A stretch of DNA of 32,436 nucleotides, taken from Chloroflexota bacterium. GTDB taxonomy: Bacteria; Chloroflexota; Anaerolineae; Anaerolineales; Villigracilaceae. Location: positions 1-32,436 of the forward strand of contig JAJYLQ010000034.1 of assembly GCA_021787595.1 (NCBI GenBank), in the 5' to 3' direction. Shown here one piece after another: positions 16,214-23,285 of this stretch. The position numbers were made by a program, and so were the translations under genes. The notes beneath the pieces are model-generated. The model was not told where the DNA came from. It saw nothing but the letters and a program-made list of their open reading frames with translations, and did no database searches. Every line of letters begins with the position of its first letter. Positions within the stretch are counted from its first letter, which is position 1.

Positions 16214-17686
16214 TCATCGGGCAGGTTCTGTCGCACCCTTCTTTTCAACCGACATGATGATCTTTGCCATCTCGGCGCCGATCTTCGGATCGAGCGGGTC
16301 GGGTTGATGCTCCGCAAGAATCCTGCGGGCTTTGGCTAAAGCCCAATCCCGCGCGTCATCCCTTTTGGATTCCCATTCGTTGTATGGACGGCGATCCATG
16401 AATTGCGGCACGAATAGATCGAGCATGTGTTTGCGTGTGTGTTTTTGTGCGAGGTAATTGCCTGCCGGGCCGACGGCCGCGATGGTATCCAGCGCGAGTG
16501 TTTCGTCGTTCACGACAATGCCGCGCATGATCTTTTCGATGATCGAAAAGATTTCGCAGTCCATCATCATTTCTGCGTAAGACCAAATACGGCTCCCATG
16601 CAGGAATCCAACGCCCAGCAGCATGTCGGACATCACAATGCCTGCCATGAATGTTGAAAGACTATTCTCGATGCCAGCCTGCCAGTTCGGTTCTTTGGCG
16701 CCGGTCGCAAAGGATCCCATTGAAAGCGGGATGTTGTAAAAATCTGAGAGCACATTGGTCGCCGCGCCGAAGAGAAAATCTTCCGGGCCGCCGCCGGTGT
16801 ATGCGCCGTTGCGCGGATCGGATGCAGTCTGGGCCGCGGCGTAAAACACCGGCGCGCCCGGATAGGCAAGCTGCAAAAGCGCGGTGGCCGCGATGACTTC
16901 CGCGTTGCCAACGGCCAGCGTACCCGCCATCGCTGCGGGACCCGTTGTAAGGCACGCGGCCATGGTCATGAAACCGGTCGGGATTCCCGCCTCCGCCGCG
17001 AGCAGGGCCGCGTCGAGTGAGCCGCCATCATGTCCAAGCGGGGAAGCGGAGCATTGCATCAATGAGAGAACGGGGCGTTTTCGCAAGGCTTCTTTTCCGC
17101 CGGCGATGAGCGCGGCCATTTCAATCGCGGCTTTTGCTTCGGCGGCATCGTAAATGCTCTCGGTCTGGACGTGCTTGGTTGAGTTTTCCCAGATGGCTTT
17201 GATCTCATACAGGCCGCGCGATTCGACGGGCATGTCCTGGGCCGAAACCGGAACCCAGTGAAACGCGACTTCTTCGGTCGCATCAGCAACGCGTGCGATG
17301 TCAATCACATCCTGAATTTTCGACGTGCGCCGCCCGCCGGTGTGAATGTCAATGACTTCCACACCGCAGCCGTCCGTGCCAACGTAGACATGATTGCCGT
17401 CGAGCGACAAGTCCTGATTTGGATCGCGCGCGGCCAGCGGATACATTGGCGGACATTTCTTCAACGCCGCCTCGATGATCTCGCCCCGCACCTTGACGAT
17501 TTGGCGGCCGCGGTCCACCTCGGCCCCGTTCGCCGTCCAAACATCCAGCGCGCGCTGCGACGGAAATTTCACTCCGACTTTTTCGATGATCCACAACGTT
17601 GCATCGTGAATCTTTTTGACTTCTGCCGGAGTTAAGATTTCCAGTTTTAGTTTTGGATTGGTAATTGATTTGATGTTCTTCGACAT
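16214..17686 (-). CDS. MttB-family (trimethylamine methyltransferase-like) protein, non-pyrrolysine
   Basis: This 490-residue protein matches the MttB/COG5598 superfamily along its length: LKLEILTPAEVKKIHDATL at the start, YVGTDGCGVEVID, SPLGHDGGSLDAAL, GPAAMAGTLAVGNAEVIAA and ETLALDTIAAVGP near the end. The reading frame is uninterrupted by an in-frame TAG, so it is a non-pyrrolysine member. Characterised relatives demethylate quaternary amines such as glycine betaine, proline betaine or carnitine and hand the methyl group to a corrinoid protein. The partner corrinoid protein is encoded just upstream. ATG 17686 follows GAGGG; a start at 17698 would include that site. No corrinoid reductive activase or acceptor methyltransferase is nearby, so substrate and acceptor are open. 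Confidence 0.9.
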   Translation of the reverse strand: MSKNIKSITNPKLKLEILTPAEVKKIHDATLWIIEKVGVKFPSQRALDVWTANGAEVDRGRQIVKVRGEIIEAALKKCPPMYPLAARDPNQDLSLDGNHVYVGTDGCGVEVIDIHTGGRRTSKIQDVIDIARVADATEEVAFHWVPVSAQDMPVESRGLYEIKAIWENSTKHVQTESIYDAAEAKAAIEMAALIAGGKEALRKRPVLSLMQCSASPLGHDGGSLDAALLAAEAGIPTGFMTMAACLTTGPAAMAGTLAVGNAEVIAATALLQLAYPGAPVFYAAAQTASDPRNGAYTGGGPEDFLFGAATNVLSDFYNIPLSMGSFATGAKEPNWQAGIENSLSTFMAGIVMSDMLLGVGFLHGSRIWSYAEMMMDCEIFSIIEKIMRGIVVNDETLALDTIAAVGPAGNYLAQKHTRKHMLDLFVPQFMDRRPYNEWESKRDDARDWALAKARRILAEHQPDPLDPKIGAEMAKIIMSVEKKGATEPAR

Positions 17687-17709
17687 ATACCCTCGCACGT
17701 TTCTTGCGC

Positions 17710-17757
17710 AATACGCATGACGAAATACGCAGCGTGATTCGTAATACGCCGCGTATT
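17710..17757. repeat. AATACGC repeat cluster between corrinoid protein and MttB genes
   Basis: Three direct AATACGC copies (17710, 17724, 17743) and one inverted GCGTATT (17751-17757) fill the 69-base gap. The last two form an AATACG-CCG-CGTATT palindrome that reaches the stop of the corrinoid gene. This may differentially stabilise the two parts of the message. Confidence 0.6.
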
Positions 17758-18406
17758 ATGCGGCTCCCACCAATTGCTTTGCAATGTTGACCGCGCCGAT
17801 TGCATCTTCCGAGAAGCCATCGGCCCCGATTGTTTTGACCCAATCGCGCGTCACAGGCGCGCCGCCCACCATCACTTTGAATTTGCCGCGCAGGCCCTCC
17901 TTATCGAGTTCTTCGATGACTTCCTTCTGTTTCACCATCGTGGTTGTGAGCAGGGCGCTCATGGCGATGATGTCTGCGTTGACGTTCAACGCGGTGCCGA
18001 TGATCTTTTCGATTTCCACGTCGACGCCGAGATCGTAAACCTCGAATCCCGATGCGCCAAGCATGGTGGCAACCAGCGATTTGCCGATTTCGTGGATGTC
18101 GCCGTCCACCGTGGCAATCACGACCTTTCCCAGTGTCCGGCGTTCCGTGCCCCGCTCTTTCAACTCGGGATCCAAAGTGGCGACGGCTGCTTTCATGGCT
18201 TCGCCCGCCATGACAAGCTCGGGCAGATAAGCTTCGCCGCGTCCGAAGGCATCGCCGACGATGTTGACGCCCGTTACGAAGCCTTTGGTGATCGCGTCCA
18301 GCGGCGGGATGCCGGCTGTGATCGTTTCCTTTGCCAGCGCCACAGCCGCATCCGCATCGCCGTCAACAATGCTTTGGGCCATTTTCTGGAATAATTCTTC
18401 GCTCAT
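17756..18406 (-). CDS. Corrinoid (B12-binding) methyl carrier protein, MtbC/MttC-like
   Basis: This 216-residue protein has the methionine-synthase-type helical cap (1-85) and B12-binding Rossmann domain. The base-off ligand motif DxHxxG is Asp103-Ile-His105-Glu-Ile-Gly108. It is followed by SLVATMLGASGFEVYDLGVDV and later MSALLTTTM and VGGAPVTRDWV, all diagnostic of methyltransferase corrinoid proteins. It accepts a methyl group from the neighbouring MttB-family enzyme through cobalt and delivers it to a second methyltransferase not present here. A perfect AAAGGAGG ribosome site precedes ATG 18406. It is the first gene of the two-gene minus-strand unit; higher expression than MttB would suit its carrier role. 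Confidence 0.93.
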   Translation of the reverse strand: MSEELFQKMAQSIVDGDADAAVALAKETITAGIPPLDAITKGFVTGVNIVGDAFGRGEAYLPELVMAGEAMKAAVATLDPELKERGTERRTLGKVVIATVDGDIHEIGKSLVATMLGASGFEVYDLGVDVEIEKIIGTALNVNADIIAMSALLTTTMVKQKEVIEELDKEGLRGKFKVMVGGAPVTRDWVKTIGADGFSEDAIGAVNIAKQLVGAA

Positions 18407-18489
18407 GGAGCCTCCTTTGGATGAAATGTGTCACGATCATGTCCTCGCGCTTTATTTTATAGCGCATGCAGCCGATGGATAAGTAAATT

Positions 18490-18518
18490 TTGGCATGTAA
18501 TTTGTCATACTTTATAGA
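18490..18518 (+). promoter_or_regulatory. Sigma-70-type promoter for the ApbE/redox operon
   Basis: TTGGCA (18490-18495), a 17-base spacer and TATAGA (18513-18518) form a good housekeeping promoter. The leader would be about 118 bases before ATG 18643. It lies in the 236-base divergent gap; no riboswitch was recognised in the leader. Confidence 0.65.
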
Positions 18519-18642
18519 TTTGAAAGAACCTGTTTTGGAGAGGGAACGACGGGTGAGGCGGCGTAACTTTTCACGTAGTTTGACGACTTTCATTACGAAT
18601 ACCTGCAAAACGGGCATTAACTCGGCGAAAGGAGTAAATTTC

Positions 18643-19113
18643 ATGAGAAAAAGTGTGACTTTCATTTCTGCCGCACTGACGGCGTTTGTTTTGGCAATGC
18701 TGGCGGGAGTGGTTTATGCTTACAATAACGGGTTGTCAGCGTCGAACATGTTTTCGCAGCAGACTTCAACACAGCCGGCTGTTTCCCTTCCTCTGATGGC
18801 TCCAACGGCCGCACCAACATCGGCTGCGGTTTCTCCAAAAGATGCGGCTGCAGATGCGGCTCAGTTCCTGAATCGAACCGACCTGTATTCGATTCAGTTG
18901 GCAAGTTACAACGGTGCGCAAGCCTATGAAGTGAAATTCTCTTCTGGCGATATTGTCTATGTGTCCATGAGCGGGCAGGTAGCCGGCGTCGCGTCTCCTA
19001 CTCAAGCACCCCCGGTGGTAATTTATGCTCCTGCCAAGCATGATGGCGGCGGCGCCCATCCATCCTCCGGGGACGGTCATCAGGGCGGTGGTGAAGGCGG
19101 CGGTGACGACTAA
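18643..19113 (+). CDS. Small exported or membrane-anchored PepSY-like protein with Gly/His-rich tail
   Basis: This 156-residue protein starts with MRKSVTFIS and a 20-residue hydrophobic segment ending near VVYAY, a signal peptide or anchor. A low-complexity Ala/Thr/Pro linker follows. Residues about 70-110 contain a short PepSY-like pattern (SIQLASYNGAQAYEVKFSSG, then VYVSMSGQVAGV). The tail is Gly/Asp/His-rich (HDGGGAHPSSGDGHQGGGEG), which could bind metal. ATG 18643 has AAAGGAG seven bases upstream; earlier starts in this frame lack one. It opens an operon with a second Gly-tailed protein, ApbE and a ferric-reductase-like protein, so a part in extracytoplasmic electron transfer is inferred. 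Confidence 0.7.
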   Translation: MRKSVTFISAALTAFVLAMLAGVVYAYNNGLSASNMFSQQTSTQPAVSLPLMAPTAAPTSAAVSPKDAAADAAQFLNRTDLYSIQLASYNGAQAYEVKFSSGDIVYVSMSGQVAGVASPTQAPPVVIYAPAKHDGGGAHPSSGDGHQGGGEGGGDD

Positions 19114-19142
19114 CTTTGCCGCCTCAGAAAAAGAGGAACAAC

Positions 19143-19487
19143 ATGCAAAACAGGTCTAAAAGCTGGGCTGATATCCAGATGATCATCTCTTCCATCGCCG
19201 TTGCGGTGACGATGGGATTTTGGAGTTTGTTTTCCTCCAGTCAGAAGTTGACGGCTGGGGCTGCTGGAACAGCAAATTTATCAGACCAGTCGGATTCCAG
19301 TCATGCAACTGCCAGCAATGATATGTTATTGCCCGGGCAGGTAATGCTGCTGAACGGCTCCCAAAGTCCAACGCCGGCGGCGCAGCAGACTGTTCCAGCC
19401 AAAAAGCCTTCGGTCCGCAGAAATAACGGCGGCGGGGGAGGCGGCAGCAGTGGCGGAGGATCCCATACTGGTTCTTCGAAGCCATGA
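19143..19487 (+). CDS. Small membrane-anchored protein with Gly/Ser-rich tail
   Basis: This 114-residue protein has one hydrophobic segment near the N-terminus (MIISSIAVAVTMGFWSLFSSS), then a low-complexity Ser/Ala/Gln/Pro region and a Gly-rich tail (NNGGGGGGSSGGGSHTGSS). No known domain was recognised. AGAGGAAC precedes ATG 19143, chosen over 19116. Its stop overlaps the ApbE start as ATGA, so translation is coupled and function is probably linked. Together with the preceding protein it forms a pair of membrane/surface proteins with similar Gly-rich ends. Confidence 0.65.
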   Translation: MQNRSKSWADIQMIISSIAVAVTMGFWSLFSSSQKLTAGAAGTANLSDQSDSSHATASNDMLLPGQVMLLNGSQSPTPAAQQTVPAKKPSVRRNNGGGGGGSSGGGSHTGSSKP

Positions 19488-20398
19488 TCCACCGCCTCAA
19501 GTTTCATGCAATGGGATGTGGTATGGAGGCGTTGCTGGACAGCGTCTCCTATCCTGATATTTTGGCTGAGGTTCCTGCATGGTTTGAAGAATGGGAGCAG
19601 GCCCTGAGCCGCTTTCGGGTTGATAGCGAGTTGAGTTTGCTCAATGGGAAGGCCGGTGAAGCGGTCCCGGTAAGTCAAATCATGTGGGATGTTTTTCAGG
19701 CTTCGCTCGACTCTGAAAGATTGACCGGCGGATTGGTGACCCCGCTGATCCTGAAGGCGCTGCTGTATGCCGGTTACGACCGGAGTTTTGAAAACCTTTC
19801 GTTCGATACGTCCCGTTTCCTTCCGGACTTTGCAGCGGATGTGACCTCGCTGAAAGATGTCTGCGCGGACGCGTCCGCGCAGACCATTGGTTTGCCGCAG
19901 GGCGCACACTTGGATTTTGGCGGTGTAGCAAAGGGCTGGGCAGCCCATCAGGCCATGGAACGTTTGAAGGCGGCTGGTCCGGCCCTGGTCAATGCGGGAG
20001 GCGATATCGCCATCAGCGGTCCGAAACAAAACGGAGAGAAATGGCCGATAGGGGTGGATGATCCTTTTGACAGCCATGCAGATTTCGTCGAAACCTTTTA
20101 TCTCGAACGCGGCGGCATTGCCACATCCGGCAAGGATTACCGCCGCTGGGTTCGCAATGGTATTCAGAAGCATCACATCATAGATCCTCGCACCGGCCTG
20201 CCGGCTGAAACCGATATTCTGACGGCGACAGTTATTGCGCCAACGGCCATGGAGGCCGAAGCTCTGGCAAAAGCAATAATGATCTCTGGCAGCCGGGCCG
20301 GGCTTGCCAGATTGAATGGCGATACACACCTGGCTGGCCTGCTGGTCCTTGAAAACGGAGAACGGCTTTACAGCCAGAACATCGAGGGCTATCTCTAG
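19484..20398 (+). CDS. apbE: ApbE-type FAD:protein FMN transferase
   Basis: This 304-residue protein has the ApbE core: the opening KFHAMGCGMEALL, SRFRVDSELSLLN at about 43-55, LDFGGVAKGWAAHQAM (the magnesium/FAD motif) around 145-160, VNAGGDIAISG around 169-179, and HHIIDPRTGLPA around 228-239. ApbE transfers FMN from FAD to a Thr or Ser of target proteins in flavin-based electron-transfer chains. No signal peptide or lipobox is visible, so it probably acts in the cytoplasm, unlike many exported ApbE proteins. The downstream di-heme membrane protein and upstream small membrane proteins suggest a trans-membrane redox system, but no FMN_bind domain protein is encoded here, leaving the FMN acceptor open. 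A perfect 26-bp palindrome lies in the gene. Confidence 0.92.
   Translation: MIHRLKFHAMGCGMEALLDSVSYPDILAEVPAWFEEWEQALSRFRVDSELSLLNGKAGEAVPVSQIMWDVFQASLDSERLTGGLVTPLILKALLYAGYDRSFENLSFDTSRFLPDFAADVTSLKDVCADASAQTIGLPQGAHLDFGGVAKGWAAHQAMERLKAAGPALVNAGGDIAISGPKQNGEKWPIGVDDPFDSHADFVETFYLERGGIATSGKDYRRWVRNGIQKHHIIDPRTGLPAETDILTATVIAPTAMEAEALAKAIMISGSRAGLARLNGDTHLAGLLVLENGERLYSQNIEGYL
19859..19884. repeat. Perfect 26-bp palindrome inside apbE
   Basis: GTCTGCGCGGACG is followed directly by its exact reverse complement CGTCCGCGCAGAC. It encodes residues within VCADASAQT in a variable segment just before the conserved LDFGGVAKG motif. Confidence 0.85.
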
Positions 20399-20418
20399 TC
20401 TTTCGGAAAGGTTGTCGA

Positions 20419-21264
20419 ATGGCTTCTAATTCTGCTGATAACTCACTGCCTGAAAGTTCGTTGAGCTTTGCGTCGCTGATAGCATTCCTGCTGGCTGTGG
20501 CGTTAGGAACTTTCAGCGCGGTGATCCTGCTGCCCAGCTGGGTTCCTAGGCTGCTTGGCACATTAGTGGGAACCAATCCCAAGGCCTACTGGTATCTGGC
20601 GCGCGGCGCGGGTTTTGTGGCATTGGGCCTGCTGTGGATGTCAATGGCGATTGGCTTGTTGATCACCAATAAGATCGCGCGGTCCTGGCCCGGATCACCG
20701 GCGGCATTTGCGATCCATGAGTATGTTAGTTTGTTGGGCATGGGATTTGCGATTTTCCACGCGCTGATCTTGATGGGCGACCGCTATATCCATTACAAGC
20801 TTGTCCAAATCCTCATGCCGTTTGGAAGCATCAATTATCATCCGATTTGGGTGGGGCTGGGACAGATCGGTTTTTACGTTTGGTCGGCGGTGGCGTTGAC
20901 CTTTTATGTTCGACGGAAGATTGGTCCCAAAGTATGGCGCGTGATTCACATGGCCAGTTTCTTTGCTTTTATGATTGCGATCATACACGGTATCGGAGCG
21001 GGAACGGACGTTTCCGCTCCGTGGGCTCAGAATATCTATTGGACATTGGGTGGAAGTTTCTTGTTTTTGACGGCCTACCGAATCGTTGCCGATATGATTC
21101 CCGAAAAACGCGCAATACCGCAGCCGCGCCCCGCTCCGGCAGCGCAGAAGCCAAGACCGCAAACACAACGGGCAGCGCCATTGCCGCAGAGTCCAACCGA
21201 TGAAGCCCGGGATGTCTCTCAACGACCAACGCCACAGGTGGCCGAGAGGACTCAGATCCATTGA
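20419..21264 (+). CDS. Ferric reductase-like transmembrane protein (di-heme b)
   Basis: This 281-residue protein has about six membrane helices and a Pro/Ala/Gln-rich C-terminal tail (PRPAPAAQKPRPQTQRAAPL). Two helices carry paired histidines: His-Glu-Tyr...Phe-His (spacing 14) in IHEYVSLLGMGFAIFHALI and His-Met-Ala...Ile-His (spacing 13) in IHMASFFAFMIAIIHGIG. This is the bis-heme b arrangement of the ferric reductase/MsrQ/NOX family. No NAD(P)H or FAD domain is fused, so electrons must come from another protein. It follows apbE by 20 bases, and I infer that it moves electrons between the membrane and a flavinylated partner. AAAGG precedes ATG 20419. Confidence 0.85.
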   Translation: MASNSADNSLPESSLSFASLIAFLLAVALGTFSAVILLPSWVPRLLGTLVGTNPKAYWYLARGAGFVALGLLWMSMAIGLLITNKIARSWPGSPAAFAIHEYVSLLGMGFAIFHALILMGDRYIHYKLVQILMPFGSINYHPIWVGLGQIGFYVWSAVALTFYVRRKIGPKVWRVIHMASFFAFMIAIIHGIGAGTDVSAPWAQNIYWTLGGSFLFLTAYRIVADMIPEKRAIPQPRPAPAAQKPRPQTQRAAPLPQSPTDEARDVSQRPTPQVAERTQIH

Positions 21265-21602
21265 TCTATCAGCCTGGACTTGAAGCTGTCCAGCGACGCT
21301 TGATACGCCTTGGCGGTCTCGACAAGCTCAATCCACCGGATCATCCACATGGGAGTGGTGTCCTTCTTGCCCTTCTTCTTCGCATTCCGCTCGGCAATTG
21401 CCAGGTGCGCCACCTGTTCCGCTTTCTGTTTTCGTTTGGCTTCGTACGCGGTTGCCGTAGCCATGGCTGCCACAGCCCCCTGTTTCGCTTTATAGATTTG
21501 TTGGCTCCCTCCCAAGCACTTCATAAGCACTTGATAAGCACCTGATAAGCACCTGATAAGCTGCGCCCTGCGCAGCCCAAATTCCTTCATCACGTCAAGC
21601 AT
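21252..21602 (-). CDS. Hypothetical small basic protein
   Basis: This 116-residue frame has an AGGAAA ribosome-like site before ATG 21602 and ends 13 bases inside the convergent reductase gene. The middle is Ala/Lys-rich and helical (AYEAKRKQKAEQVAHLAIAERNAKKKGKKD), and the end is amphipathic (WIELVETAKAYQASLDSFKSRL). Its N-terminal part is encoded across four 11-bp tandem repeats, which is unusual for a conserved domain. I recognise no family. It occupies the only sizeable gap between the reductase and hydrolase genes; it could be a real small protein or a chance frame. Confidence 0.45.
   Translation of the reverse strand: MLDVMKEFGLRRAQLIRCLSGAYQVLMKCLGGSQQIYKAKQGAVAAMATATAYEAKRKQKAEQVAHLAIAERNAKKKGKKDTTPMWMIRWIELVETAKAYQASLDSFKSRLIDQWI
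21514..21561. repeat. Four tandem 11-bp repeats (AAGCACYTGAT)
   Basis: AAGCACTTCAT, AAGCACTTGAT, AAGCACCTGAT and AAGCACCTGAT run head to tail (21514-21557), followed by a partial AAGC. The 11-bp period is close to one DNA turn, and the array lies about 140 bases upstream of the plus-strand hydrolase start. Confidence 0.85.
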
Positions 21603-21699
21603 GGATTTTCCTGTAACAACGGGATAGCAGGTAAAATAAAAGCCAGTTGTAGGTCAGGCTGCTCCCTCTCGAATTTTAATGAATGACAGGAGGATCGCT

Positions 21700-22596
21700 T
21701 TGCGCAGTTGCTGTGCTACACACTCGTTGGAAAAGTTTTACGAAGAGAGCTGGCAAAACGATATGAGCAGCGGATTGCTGAATAGGAGCGGCGTGGAAAT
21801 CCCTACAAAAGTAAATTATGTTTCGCAAGGTGAAGGCCAGCCGATCATCCTGATACACGGCCTGGCCGCTTCGCTCCACGATTGGGATTTTTTGATTCCC
21901 CAATTGGACAGGGCGGGCTACGCGTCTTACGCGCTCGATCTGCTCGGACACGGCGGAAGCCCAAAGCCCGATTCGCGTTCGTATCAGATGGAATGGCTGA
22001 CAGATCATTTCCTCGGTTGGATGGATTCGCTCAAACTGGATCAGCCTGCGGTTTTGATCGGACATTCCCTCGGCGGGTATTTCGCCCTCGAATACGCGCT
22101 CCGCTTCCCATCTCGGACGCGCGGCTTGATTCTCGTTGATCCATTCTATTCATGCCGGCAACTCCCGGCGTTCGTGCGATGGCTGTATCGCTATCCAAAG
22201 CTGATCGGCTTCCTCATCCGCAATACGCCAATCTGGCTGTTGCGAATCATTATTAACTTTACAAGCCTTTCCATGGGCCACGGTCCAAGCGGGATGCATG
22301 GATTGCCAAAATCAGTCCGCGAGCAAGCTGTGTTGGATTACGAACATACGGCGTTTGGTGTGTATAATCTTCCAAATACCAATTTCGATTTGACGCCGCA
22401 TTTAGCGTCAGTTTGTGTTCCTTCGCTAGTTGTGTGGGGCGAACGCGATCAGGCGCTTGCGCCGCCCTCTTTTTCAAAGCTGGCAAGCCTGATGCCGAAT
22501 ACCAAAGCGGAACATATTCCCGCCACACACATTCCACATCAGACCCACGCGGACTGGTTCAATAGGTTGGTGCTCGATTTTTTGAAAACAATCTAA
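21700..22596 (+). CDS. Alpha/beta-hydrolase fold protein
   Basis: This 298-residue protein (from TTG 21700) has the fold's landmarks: the oxyanion segment LIHGLAASLHDWD, the nucleophile elbow GHSLGG with Ser123, an acid in WGERDQAL and the catalytic His in the ATHIPHQTHADW region. A cap of basic/hydrophobic helices lies between. It hydrolyses an ester, lactone, amide or similar bond; specificity is not predictable. ATG 21679 is in frame, but AGGAGG at 21688-21693 lies six bases before TTG 21700, which I prefer. ATG 21763 is another option and starts just before the fold. The gene appears monocistronic. Confidence 0.85.
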   Translation: MRSCCATHSLEKFYEESWQNDMSSGLLNRSGVEIPTKVNYVSQGEGQPIILIHGLAASLHDWDFLIPQLDRAGYASYALDLLGHGGSPKPDSRSYQMEWLTDHFLGWMDSLKLDQPAVLIGHSLGGYFALEYALRFPSRTRGLILVDPFYSCRQLPAFVRWLYRYPKLIGFLIRNTPIWLLRIIINFTSLSMGHGPSGMHGLPKSVREQAVLDYEHTAFGVYNLPNTNFDLTPHLASVCVPSLVVWGERDQALAPPSFSKLASLMPNTKAEHIPATHIPHQTHADWFNRLVLDFLKTI

Positions 22597-22653
22597 CGCC
22601 CTACGCTCTCCTTAACAACCGGGATTTTTTAAGGAAATAGTTCGCTTCGCCTC

Positions 22654-22682
22654 TTGAAACAGCATCGCTTCTATGCTAAAAT
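22654..22682 (+). promoter_or_regulatory. Sigma-70-type promoter for nrdR-nrdJ
   Basis: TTGAAA (22654-22659), a 17-base spacer and TAAAAT (22677-22682) form a strong promoter. The implied start near 22689 is followed at once by palindromic operator-like DNA. Confidence 0.7.
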
Positions 22683-22694
22683 GATGTCCAAGAA

Positions 22695-22751
22695 CCGTAT
22701 ATATACGGGATACCATATATGTTGCCACCAATTATGGCGGCAACATATGTT
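22695..22751 (+). promoter_or_regulatory. Operator-like palindromes and hairpin in the nrdR leader
   Basis: CCGTATATATACGG (22695-22708) is a perfect palindrome just after the predicted transcription start, with an ATATAT core like NrdR boxes. CATATATG (22714-22721) and AACATATGTT (22742-22751) are further palindromes. The RNA can also fold: ATATGTTGCC (from about 22717) pairs with GGCAACATAT (about 22740-22749) across a short AATTAT loop. NrdR repressors bind paired AT-centred palindromes at RNR promoters, so autorepression is likely, although the spacing is not the classic ~31 bp for all pairs. Confidence 0.55.
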
Positions 22752-22773
22752 CTAACAATGGAGCTAACCGCAC

Positions 22774-23223
22774 ATGCGGTGTCCTTACTGCCACTACCAC
22801 GATTCGAAAGTTCTCGATACTTCTCACGACAGCCACGGCGGCATCCGCCGGCGGCGGGAGTGTTTCAAGTGCAAGCAGCGTTTCAGCACCTATGAGCGGC
22901 CAATTTTGGCCACGCCGCTTATCATCAAGCAGGATGGGACGCGGGAGGAATTTGACCGCGAAAAGCTGGTGCGCGGCATCCGCATTTCATGCGCGAAACG
23001 TCCCGTTTCTGCCGAGGACATCGAGCGGCTCGTTGGACACATCGAGTCTGAGCTGCAGAAAATGGGCAAGTCCGAAGTTTCCTCGCGTGTGATCGGCGAT
23101 ATGGTCATCGCCGGTCTGAAGGAAATGGATCAGATCGCGTACATCCGCTATGCAATTGTTTACCTGCGCCTGGACGATCTGGGCGCGCTGCGCAAGGAAA
23201 TAGACAACCTTCTCAAAGGCTAA
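22774..23223 (+). CDS. nrdR: Transcriptional repressor NrdR
   Basis: This 149-residue protein has the usual length of NrdR. An N-terminal zinc ribbon uses Cys3, Cys6, Cys30 and Cys33 (RCPYCHYHDSKVLDT and RRECFKCKQRFSTYERP), followed by an ATP-cone (about 46-136, IIKQDGTREEFDREKLVRG and later YIRYAIVYLRLDDLGAL). NrdR senses (d)ATP and represses ribonucleotide reductase genes. It lies directly before nrdJ, with palindromes resembling its operators in its own leader. A strong terminator separates the two genes, so partial read-through or a second promoter must serve nrdJ. Confidence 0.97.
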   Translation: MRCPYCHYHDSKVLDTSHDSHGGIRRRRECFKCKQRFSTYERPILATPLIIKQDGTREEFDREKLVRGIRISCAKRPVSAEDIERLVGHIESELQKMGKSEVSSRVIGDMVIAGLKEMDQIAYIRYAIVYLRLDDLGALRKEIDNLLKG

Positions 23224-23226
23224 TTG

Positions 23227-23280
23227 AACGACAGCGGCTTTCCCGCTCAAAGCGGGAAGTGTCGCTGTCGTTTTGTTTTG
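23227..23280 (+). terminator. Intrinsic terminator/attenuator between nrdR and nrdJ
   Basis: AACGACAGCG (23227-23236) pairs with CGCTGTCGTT (23263-23272), and TTTCCCGCT pairs with AGCGGGAAG inside it. The long stem is followed by TTGTTTTG. It starts four bases after the nrdR stop. Confidence 0.8.
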
Positions 23281-23285
23281 TAAGA

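Noticed and set aside
15430-16257. 275-residue plus-strand frame crossing the M20 gene and MITE
   Set aside because: It is a shadow of the hydrolase gene continued through a non-coding repeat.
18490-18642. N-terminal extension of the first small protein in the ApbE operon
   Set aside because: It overlaps the promoter, and the ATG at 18643 has a strong ribosome site directly before a signal-like sequence.
19274-19327. Possible ApbE flavinylation motif (SSHATAS) in the 114-residue protein
   Set aside because: The usual S/T-G-A-T/S core is not present because His replaces Gly, so it is not a convincing FMN acceptor.
19301-20329. 342-residue open frame on the minus strand
   Set aside because: It lies opposite apbE, which has clear family motifs; the frame has no recognisable domain.
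21514-21561. CRISPR-like array
   Set aside because: The units are contiguous 11-bp repeats with no spacers.
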